A stretch of 64,000 bases of DNA. Source: CAVSQX01 sp963730225. GTDB taxonomy: Bacteria > Planctomycetota > Phycisphaerae > Tepidisphaerales > Tepidisphaeraceae. Below the pieces are notes generated by a model, which saw nothing but the letters and a program-made list of their open reading frames with translations, searched no databases and was not told where the DNA came from. The position numbers were made by a program, and so were the translations under genes. Every line of letters begins with the position of its first letter. The stretch's first letter is position 1. Positions 1 to 8,800 of the stretch are shown one piece after another. The stretch is from NCBI GenBank assembly GCA_963730225.1, contig CAVSQX010000004.1, positions 62,001 to 126,000 on the forward strand, written 5' to 3'.

Positions 1-1977
1 GGCTTCGGGGCGCTTCGCTTGAATGGACGAACACTGGCCGGAACGATCACGTTGGCGGGAAACACAGCGCTCGGTGACGGCACCAGCACCGCCACCATCA
101 CCGCCTCGATCACCGGTCCCGGTGGACTCACCTGGGGTAGCGGCACAACCAACAACGGCAACGGCACTGCCGTTCTGAACGAAACTTCGCCCTTCACCTA
201 CGCTGGCGATACCCAAATCGGCAGCGGCAACTCCGCCGGTGCCGTCAATGATTTGCAGATCGCTACCGGCGCAACCCACAACAACATCATGCCTTCTGGT
301 TCCGGTACTGGGAATCTGATTCTCTTTGCCACGGGCACCACGGAGACGGCCACCTTTGATCTGGACGGCACCAGCCAAGGCATCGACGGCCTCAGCACCA
401 CTACCGGCTCCAGCACCGCCGGCAATACGGCCGCCAATACGACCAGCTCGTTCCTGGCTGGCAACTTTGTCAACAACAGCAACGCGACAGCTTCTGTCCT
501 GACCCTGGGTAACAACAATGCCAGCGCTACGTTCGGTGGCATCATCGAAAACACCGGTGCCGCCGGTGGGCTCTCCATCGTAAAGACCGGCTCCGGCATC
601 CAGACTTTCAGCGGCGTGAACACCTACACCGGTACCACCGCAATCAATCAAGGGATTCTGTCCATCACCGGCTCGCTGGCAGCCGGGAGCGTCGTGGGAA
701 TCGGCGGTGGAACACTTTCCGGCACCGGTACGATTAACGGTGCTGTAACACTCAACAGCGGAGCGACCGATCCCGGAGCAACCGGTCCGGGTTCCATTGG
801 CACGCTGACTCTCGCCGGCGGGCTTATTGTCAACGGCGGAGCCATGGATTTTGACCTGGGTGCCAACTCGAACGACAAGCTGTCGATCACCGGGTCGGGC
901 ACGCTAAGTCTCGCCGGCGCCAGCAATATCGGGTTGGGCGGGGGTGCGTCCGGCGGAGTCTACACAGTGGTCACGGTGGCCGCAGCAAACGGCATCAGCG
1001 GAACGCTGCCGACGCTGGTTTCGACGGCGGCATCGCGCTTGAGCTACGCTTACGACCCGACCTCGTGGAGCCCGACCAACTCCAGCGCCACCAGCATTGT
1101 GGTCGACGCCGTGGGAACGACCGCGAACCTGACTTGGAACGACAGCAATGCCACCTTCGGCGGGGGCAGCGGCGACGGGCAAACCTGGGATCTGGAAAAC
1201 AACCAAAACTGGAACAGTACCGCGGTGGCCGGGGATCCCTACCAGTTCTTTCAGGGTGACAGCGTCACCTTCAACGACAGCAACAATTTTCCGACCAATC
1301 CCAATGCGTACAACGTGATTCTAAACCAGACGGTTAGTCCCGGAGCGATCATCGTCAATACCAGCAGCACCTACACCATCAGCGGAACCGGCACTATCGC
1401 CGGCGCGGGTACGCTGAACGTCTCAGGAACTGGTTCGCTCATTCTGGCGACGAATAACACCTTCAGCGGTGGAACCACGGTTGCCGCCGGCAGTACGCTG
1501 CAACTGGGCATGGGCGGAACCACCGGAAATGCCGGCACCGGCGCAATCAGCAACAGCGGCACGGTTAATATCAACCTCAGCGGATCGCAAAGCTTTCCCA
1601 GCGCCGTCAGCGGCAGCGGGGCGCTTGCCAATGTCGGTCCGGGGACCGTGAATTCCAGCGGCATTTTGGGCGGCAGCCTGAACGTGACGCAAAGCGGCAA
1701 CGGCAGCCTGGTTCTCAGCGGCGCGAACACGTATTCTGGCACCACCAGTATCACCAACGGAACCGTTTTCCCGACCAGTGGCGCCTCGTTCGGTTCGCTT
1801 ATCACCGGCGTGGTGAACGTCAACGGCGGAGCGATCGACCTGAGCGATATTGCCTCGGCGCAAACTTCGGCACCAAGCAATTCAACATCGCTGGAAACGG
1901 GCCCACGGGACAAGGCGCGATCGTCAATAACACCGGCGTCGCGCTGGATCAAAATCCGGCCACGATTCAGAACTTGA
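1..1977 (+). CDS. Giant beta-strand-repeat surface protein 1, fragment A (5' end outside window)
   Basis: The reading frame is open to the left window edge, so the N-terminus and signal peptide lie outside. It holds short repeats of the type N-x-Y-x-G-x-T followed by G-x-L-x-(V/L/I)-x-x-G-(S/T), the pattern of autotransporter-associated beta-strand repeats, which fold as a right-handed beta-helix stalk. A module with LTWND, TWD, NWN and GDSVTFND motifs starts near 1129. The frame breaks near 1858: after the serine codon before that point, sense continues in the frame of the next fragment (FGTKQFNIAG...), which needs one additional base. The last 40 or so codons (about 1861-1977) are therefore out-of-frame reading. 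Fragments 1-1977, 1974-5861 and 5311-11226 form one gene of more than 3700 codons. The role in adhesion or surface structure is inferred from the family. Confidence 0.8.
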   Translation, partial: GFGALRLNGRTLAGTITLAGNTALGDGTSTATITASITGPGGLTWGSGTTNNGNGTAVLNETSPFTYAGDTQIGSGNSAGAVNDLQIATGATHNNIMPSGSGTGNLILFATGTTETATFDLDGTSQGIDGLSTTTGSSTAGNTAANTTSSFLAGNFVNNSNATASVLTLGNNNASATFGGIIENTGAAGGLSIVKTGSGIQTFSGVNTYTGTTAINQGILSITGSLAAGSVVGIGGGTLSGTGTINGAVTLNSGATDPGATGPGSIGTLTLAGGLIVNGGAMDFDLGANSNDKLSITGSGTLSLAGASNIGLGGGASGGVYTVVTVAAANGISGTLPTLVSTAASRLSYAYDPTSWSPTNSSATSIVVDAVGTTANLTWNDSNATFGGGSGDGQTWDLENNQNWNSTAVAGDPYQFFQGDSVTFNDSNNFPTNPNAYNVILNQTVSPGAIIVNTSSTYTISGTGTIAGAGTLNVSGTGSLILATNNTFSGGTTVAAGSTLQLGMGGTTGNAGTGAISNSGTVNINLSGSQSFPSAVSGSGALANVGPGTVNSSGILGGSLNVTQSGNGSLVLSGANTYSGTTSITNGTVFPTSGASFGSLITGVVNVNGGAIDLSDIASAQTSAPSNSTSLETGPRDKARSSITPASRWIKIRPRFRT

Positions 1978-4900
1978 ATCTGACCGGCAACGCTTCCATC
2001 GGCGGAGCCGTTCGCTTTGATATCGGGCGCAACACGGCGACGGTCGACACATTGAGCCTCAACGGAAATACGCTGACCAAGCTTGGCGGCAATCAGATCA
2101 GCATTGTCGCCACGACGATCAACGGTCCCGGCTCCATCGTCAATAACAGCAGCGGCGATCTCTCGCTGGAAACTTCAACGGTCACGGCCGGCAGTGGAAG
2201 CCTGGTTTACGACACAGGCAATTGGGCTGGGTTCTATGAAAACGTGACTAGCAATAACAACACCGTCGGTATCACCTGGCCCATAACCATGATGGGCAAC
2301 AACGTCATGGGTAACGAGGGCGCTACCGTCGCCACGATTATCTCGCCTATCAACCTGCTAGGAAACCTGACGATTGAAACGCTCAACGGCGGCACTCCAA
2401 CTTCGACTTCCAACGATCCAATTACTCTGCTTGGTAACATCACCGATAACGGCGCCGGCGAATCGGTGACTATGTTCCAGGCTACCACAACGACCTTGTT
2501 TGGTACCAATAGCTGGAGCGGCGCGACCAACCTTCAATTGGGTACGATGGTCCTCGGCTCCAACGGCGCACTGCCCGCTACCACGACGGTGAATTTTGGT
2601 GTCACCGCCGGCACCAACACCGTGGTGCTCGATCTGGGTGGATTCAGTCCCACTGTCGCCGGCCTGGCGGTTCTGGGCGGCACATCGAACACAATTACCA
2701 ACAACGGTGTCGGAACCGCCACCCTTACCTTCGCCGGCGGCGGCACTCCCAGCACCTTCTCGGGAGCGATTACCAATGGCGTCGGAGTGCTTGCGCTGAC
2801 GGTTTCCTCCGGTTCGCTAACGCTCAACGGCACCAACGACTCATACACCGGCGACACGAACGTCACCGGTGGTACCCTGACCATCGGCGACGGTACCAAC
2901 GGTTCGCTAACCGCCTCGGGGCAGAATGTGATCGTGGGCAGCGGTGGTACTTTTGCCATCTCGAACAACGCTTCTATCAACAGCACGTCGAACCTGACCA
3001 ACAACGGCATCGTGAATCTGAACAACTCCGGGCAGCAGATCGCGACGCTCAACGGCACAGCTTCAACCGCCTCGCTGAATCTAAATAATTCCAATTCGCT
3101 GACGGTCACCGGTGGCGGCAGTTATGCCGGTGCGATTACCGGTGCTTCGAACACCTCGTTTAACGTGAACGGCAACACGCTGACTCTCACCGGAGCCAGC
3201 ACCCTGGCCGGAACGGTTAACATCAACAGCGGCCGGCTGGTCGTGAACGGCACGCTGGCCAGCACTTCGCCGGTCAGCGTCAGCGGTGGAATTCTCAGCG
3301 GCATAGGCTCGGTGGGCAATGTGAACCTGTCAAACGGAACTATTGACCCGGGCACGGCTGTCTACACCACCGGTGAATTGACGGTAAACAATATCACCGC
3401 GACGAACGGATCCAGCACTTTGAATTTTGATCTGGGCACCAGCGGCGCCCACGATGAACTGGTCATCAACGGAACCGCAACGTTCAACACGAACGCGGTT
3501 CTTCAGGTTTCGCCGATACCCGGCGATGCCGTGGAAAACGGAACATACGTTCTGGTTTCATCGGCGACGGCACTGAGCAATAATTCCAGCAATCTGCCGA
3601 CCATGCAGTTGCCCGCTTCGACGCGCCAGACTTTCAGCATCATTGATCCCGCCAATACCCCCAGCGACACCAACCTGATCGAAGTCGTCGTTGGCGGTCC
3701 CCCCCCCGGAAATCTGTTTTGGACCGGCGCCGACTCCAACAACTGGGATGTGACAACTCAGAATTGGCTCAACAGTGGGACGCTGGCTCCGGATACCTTC
3801 TTCAATTTTGATAGTGTCACGTTAGACGACGCTCACAACACCAGCCATATCTATAATATCAATCTGGTCAACCCGTCCGGTTCGCAGCTGGAACCGTCGT
3901 CGGTAACGGTTAATACCACCGGCGCTTACACGCTCAGCGGAAGCGGATCGCTTGGTGGCGGCGGTTCGGTGACGATCATCGGCGGCGGCACGCTGGTTTT
4001 GGCCAACTCCGGCAACAATTACAGCGGGGCCACCAACATCCAGAACGGCTTGCTGCAATTGCAGGCAGGCAACTCCTTGTCTCCCAATTCGCCCATCACC
4101 CTGGGCGACAGCTCCAACGATAGCGGGCAGCTCGACCTGAACGGCCAGAACGCCACCGTCGGAAGCCTGGCGACGCAGGGAACCGGCACGAACGTGATCG
4201 GCAGCAGCAGCGGAGGCTCCACCTTGACGGTTGCCGGCGTCGGTTCCACCACTTTTGCCGGAACCATCCGCGACGGCATGCCCAGCGGCGGCAGCGGGCA
4301 ACTGAGTCTCAACGTCCAAAGCGGAACTCTGATCCTCAGCGGGGTCAACAGCTACAGCGGCAGCACCAACATCAACTCGAACAACAACGTACCCACTGCC
4401 ACGCTGCAAATCGGCGCAGGCAGCACCACCGGCAGCATCAGCAGCAGCACCTCCGTTGCCGACAACGGCGTGCTCGTTTTCGACCGCAGCGATTCGCCGA
4501 CATTCAGCAACCCGATCAGCGGCAATGGGGCGGTTCAGCAGATCGGCGCGGGAACGACGACGCTGAGCGGCAACCTGAGCTACGGCGGCACCACCACCAT
4601 CACCAGTGGCACGCTGGCCATGACCGGCGCCAACACCGACAACCTCGCCGGAGCCGTCAATGGTTCGGGCAGCCTGATCGTCGGCGACGGCACCAACGCC
4701 ACGTCGGTGAATCTAACCGTGGTTAACGGCATCAAGGGCAGCATCACGATCAACAACGGCAGCACGCTCAATCTTCCGCTCAATTCCACCGTGGCCAACA
4801 CTATTGGTGTCACGCTGAACGGCGGAACCGAGGTTTTCGCCAACACCACCAGCACCGGTAATTTTGGAGCCAACACGGTTACCGTTGGCCCGGGCGCCAG

Positions 4901-5861
4901 CTTGTTGAAGTACGGTGCGAACGACCTGCTCAACGCATTCTCAAATCAGTTGAACATCGCCTCCAACGGATCGCTGGTGATCGACATGGCGGATTCCAAC
5001 GGGACCACCAAAGACACGTATGTCGATAATGACGCGATCACGGGCGGCGGTCCGTTAACCATCATGAACAGCGGCAGTGACGCCGTCGATACTTACACGC
5101 TCAGCGGCCCCAGCCCCACTTTCACGGGCGGATTGAGCATTGGCGCGGGCAACGAAGGCTCGATAATTCGTCTGGAAGTCAACAACGCCACGGCTCTGGG
5201 CACCGGCCCGGTGACGATCTACCCCGGCACCAATAACGAATTGTGGTTCAACACCGGCACCGTGTCATACCCCAACAACCTGTTCATTCAGGGCGTCGGC
5301 ACGACAACCGATGTGCCCTCCTACGGCGCCGTGCCGCCTGAACAACGGCGTGACGACGACGGGCACCATCACGCTGACCGGCAGCGCCACGGTTTCCGGC
5401 GGCACCGCTGGAACCAACACCGTGCTGATGCAAGGTCAAATCACCGACGGCGGCGCGGGGAATACGCTCACGCTGATGTCCGGCACCTTCACGCTGGACA
5501 ACACCACCGCCAATGCCGACAGCTACGGGCCGACCAACGGCGGCAGTGTTGCGACCATACTTCAGCAATACAGCACGGCCACCGGCCAGATTGCTACTGT
5601 CATCGTCGACAACGTCAACTCGATCAGCCCGGGCGGACTTCAATTCAACGGCGGGCTTTTGGAAATGAATGGTCTGAATTTGTCCTTTGCCAATTTGTCC
5701 ACCAGCAGCACCCTGGCCGCAACGATCAACGATTCCGGCCCCAGTTCCGCGTCCACCACCTCGACGCTCACCATCGGCGACGCCAGCGGGCAAACCTACG
5801 GCGGCATTCTGGCCAACGGAACTGGAAAACTGGCGCTGATCAAAGTTGGCAGCGGCAATGA
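1974..5861 (+). CDS. Giant beta-strand-repeat surface protein 1, fragment B
   Basis: This is the middle part of giant protein 1. Sense coding runs from about 1860, upstream of the first start codon in this frame, to about 5333. It contains many beta-strand repeats with N-(T/S)-Y-(S/T)-G motifs and a supermodule start near 3709 (FWTGADSNNWD, then FFNFDSVTLDD). Near 5333 the sense frame moves to the next fragment: Gly-Ala-Val in this frame joins Arg-Leu-Asn-Asn-Gly in the other if one C is removed from the CC at 5334-5335. The tail of this frame (about 5340-5861) is rich in Arg, His and Gln and is a shadow. The two breaks in giant gene 1 are of opposite sign, so the net frame is kept. Confidence 0.75.
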   Translation: MNLTGNASIGGAVRFDIGRNTATVDTLSLNGNTLTKLGGNQISIVATTINGPGSIVNNSSGDLSLETSTVTAGSGSLVYDTGNWAGFYENVTSNNNTVGITWPITMMGNNVMGNEGATVATIISPINLLGNLTIETLNGGTPTSTSNDPITLLGNITDNGAGESVTMFQATTTTLFGTNSWSGATNLQLGTMVLGSNGALPATTTVNFGVTAGTNTVVLDLGGFSPTVAGLAVLGGTSNTITNNGVGTATLTFAGGGTPSTFSGAITNGVGVLALTVSSGSLTLNGTNDSYTGDTNVTGGTLTIGDGTNGSLTASGQNVIVGSGGTFAISNNASINSTSNLTNNGIVNLNNSGQQIATLNGTASTASLNLNNSNSLTVTGGGSYAGAITGASNTSFNVNGNTLTLTGASTLAGTVNINSGRLVVNGTLASTSPVSVSGGILSGIGSVGNVNLSNGTIDPGTAVYTTGELTVNNITATNGSSTLNFDLGTSGAHDELVINGTATFNTNAVLQVSPIPGDAVENGTYVLVSSATALSNNSSNLPTMQLPASTRQTFSIIDPANTPSDTNLIEVVVGGPPPGNLFWTGADSNNWDVTTQNWLNSGTLAPDTFFNFDSVTLDDAHNTSHIYNINLVNPSGSQLEPSSVTVNTTGAYTLSGSGSLGGGGSVTIIGGGTLVLANSGNNYSGATNIQNGLLQLQAGNSLSPNSPITLGDSSNDSGQLDLNGQNATVGSLATQGTGTNVIGSSSGGSTLTVAGVGSTTFAGTIRDGMPSGGSGQLSLNVQSGTLILSGVNSYSGSTNINSNNNVPTATLQIGAGSTTGSISSSTSVADNGVLVFDRSDSPTFSNPISGNGAVQQIGAGTTTLSGNLSYGGTTTITSGTLAMTGANTDNLAGAVNGSGSLIVGDGTNATSVNLTVVNGIKGSITINNGSTLNLPLNSTVANTIGVTLNGGTEVFANTTSTGNFGANTVTVGPGASLLKYGANDLLNAFSNQLNIASNGSLVIDMADSNGTTKDTYVDNDAITGGGPLTIMNSGSDAVDTYTLSGPSPTFTGGLSIGAGNEGSIIRLEVNNATALGTGPVTIYPGTNNELWFNTGTVSYPNNLFIQGVGTTTDVPSYGAVPPEQRRDDDGHHHADRQRHGFRRHRWNQHRADARSNHRRRRGEYAHADVRHLHAGQHHRQCRQLRADQRRQCCDHTSAIQHGHRPDCYCHRRQRQLDQPGRTSIQRRAFGNEWSEFVLCQFVHQQHPGRNDQRFRPQFRVHHLDAHHRRRQRANLRRHSGQRNWKTGADQSWQRQ

Positions 5862-8800
5862 GACGTTTACCGGCGTCAACACCTACACGGGCACCACGCA
5901 GGTGCAGGCTGGCACGCTGGAAATCGGCGCCGGCGGCAGCCTGGCCAGCACGAGCATCACGGTTTACGGCCCCAACGTTCCGGCCTCCGAATCGGCCGCC
6001 ACGTTGCAAGTCGATCCGGCCAACAGCCCGCTGGCGGCCGGCACGCTTGCCAGCGGCACCAATCTAACCGCATACGGCAACGTCAATTTCAACAACGCCA
6101 CGCAGACGATTGCCACGCTTAACGGCACGGATACCGGCGGTCAGATCAATCTGAACAACAACAACGTTCTTACCATCAGCGGCGGCGGGAGCTTCTCCGG
6201 GAACATCGGCGGCAGCGGCACGCTCATCGTCAGCGGCAGCACGTTCACGGCACTGGGCTCCGTCAACCCGGTGGGCCTCACGGTCAACTCCGGCGCCACC
6301 TTCAACCTCGGCACCGGCAGCAGTGGTCCGACGATTTCCAATGTGAATCTCACCGTCAACGGCACCGCCAACCTTAACAACGGCGCCAGTGCGAATAACT
6401 CGATCAACAACCTCAATGGCACCACCAGCGCCGCCAAGGTCGATCTCAAGGGGACCAACCTGACGATCAACAACGGCGGAAGCTATGCCGGAGCGATCGC
6501 TGACTCCGTGGGCGGCGGAAGCGTATCTCTCAACAACGGCACGGAGGTTCTCTCCGGCACCAGCACGTATACGGGGGCCACTTCCGTCAACGGTGGAATC
6601 CTGGCGGTCAATGGAGCGCTCTCCGCAAGCAGCGCGGTCACCGTCAACAACGGCATATTGGCAGGAACCGGAACCGTCGGAGCCGTTACGCTCAGCGGCG
6701 GCGGCACAATCAATCCAGGCTCCGCTGGACCCGTCACCATCGGCACGTTGACTCTCACCAACCTGAATATGAACAGCGGCGGCATTCTGGGCTTTGACCT
6801 GGGAGCCTCGACCAATGATCTGATCAAAACCACAACCGCCACTTTCGGCTCCGGAAATGCCGGGCAGATTGAGTTGAATGTCACCGGCGCGTCGCTGGCG
6901 ACGACCTACACCGTGTTGACCGCCAGCGGCACGAACAATCTGGCGGCGGGCACCGTGCCGACGTTGGCCACTACCGCGTATGACCGCGACACGTTTGCGA
7001 TCGACCAGCCCAAGCTCGCCAGCGGAATCATTCAGATTGACGTCACGATCGGCGCGACGCAGTCGCTGATCTGGAACGACAGCCTGTCGACGCTTTCGCC
7101 CGATGGCCGCACGTGGCAGAACCACGCCAACAACCCCAGTTCAACCAGCGACCAAAACTGGGAAAGCACCGGACCCGCGGCGAATTACTACTATGATGGC
7201 GACAACGTCACCTTTAACGACAACAACAACTCCGGCGGCAATTCCAACGCCTACAACGTGAACATCAACGGCACGGTGCTGCCCGGCTCGGTTACGGTCA
7301 ACACCGCCAACGCCTACACCATTTCCAGTGGAACCATCGCCGGCAGCACTGGCTTGACCGTCAGCGGCGGCGGCGCGCTCCATTTGAGCAGCACCGGCAC
7401 GTACACCGGCGCCACCGCCGTTCAAAACGGCACGCTGCAACTCGACGGCGGCAACTCGCTGCCGACCGGAGCCAACGTGATCCTCGGCGACGGCGGCACA
7501 AACTCCGGCATCCTTGACATCAACGGCAACGCGGTCACCCTGGCCACCCTCACAACGTCCGGAACCGGCAGCGGAAACATCGTCGGCACCAGCGGTGGCG
7601 GCGCGACGGTGACCTATGCGGGGGGCGTAACCGCAAATGTCTTCGGCGGCACCATCCGTGACGGATTGCCCACCGGTGGCAGCGGACAACTGAGCCTGCT
7701 GGTCTCCAGCGGAACGCTCGTGCTTTCCGGCTCCAACTCCTACAGCGGACAGACGACCATCAACACCGGAACCACCCTCCAGATCGGCAACGGCGCGGCA
7801 ACCGGGAATCTCACCGGCAACACCAACATCACCGACAACGGCTCGATGGTTTTCGACGTGGCCACGCCTGGAACGGTGACCATCAACGGAAGCATCAACG
7901 GCACCGGCTCGATCACGCAGACCGGCACGGGCACCACGGTGCTGACGCAGAACAACAACTACAACACCACGACCATCAACGCCGGCACGCTTCAGGTCGG
8001 CAACGGCAGCTCCAGCGGCACGCTGGGCACCGCCACTTCCACCATCACCGACAACGGGATGCTGACTTTCGACAACACCAGCCAGATCACGCTGACCAAC
8101 ATCCTCAACGGCACCGGCGGTCTGACGCAGATGGGCGCGGCCGGCACGTTGACGATCATGGGCGTCAACACATACAGCGGACCAACCATCGTGGCCGCCG
8201 GCTCGACTCTGCAAATTGGCAACGGCACCAGCGCCACTCCTCAGCCGGGCAACGCCACATTGGCGACCGGCGCCAGCGCGATCACCGTCAACGGAGCGTT
8301 GGTGCTCGAATTCAACGCAACGCCGGCGACCGGCTGGAACAACACCATCACCGGCGCGGGGCCCATCACGCTGATGGACAACGGCGCCAACAACTTCTCC
8401 GTGAAGCTCGACGGCAACAACACGGGGTACACCGGTGCGCTGACCGCGACGACCGTTGGTGCGTTTGGAACGCGCGTCCAGATCGACAATGTCATCAGTA
8501 TCCCCGGCGGTGGATCGATCACGATCAATCCCAGTTCCGGTTTGTTCATCGATCCCGGCACCGCCGGCGGTGTCTACACCGGCAGCCTGACCATCGGCGG
8601 AGCGGGTTGGATTAACGATCCCGCCGGTGGAACCTACGGCGCCATCCGCGACAGCGGCGACATTGCCGGCTTCAGCGGGCCTATTACCCTCACCGCAAAT
8701 ACCGAAATCGTTACCTCCGCGACGACCACAGCCGTCGCCGTCTTCAGCGGCAACATCATCGAAAGCTCGCCCAACTCCGGATTTGTCCTGACCAAGGCCG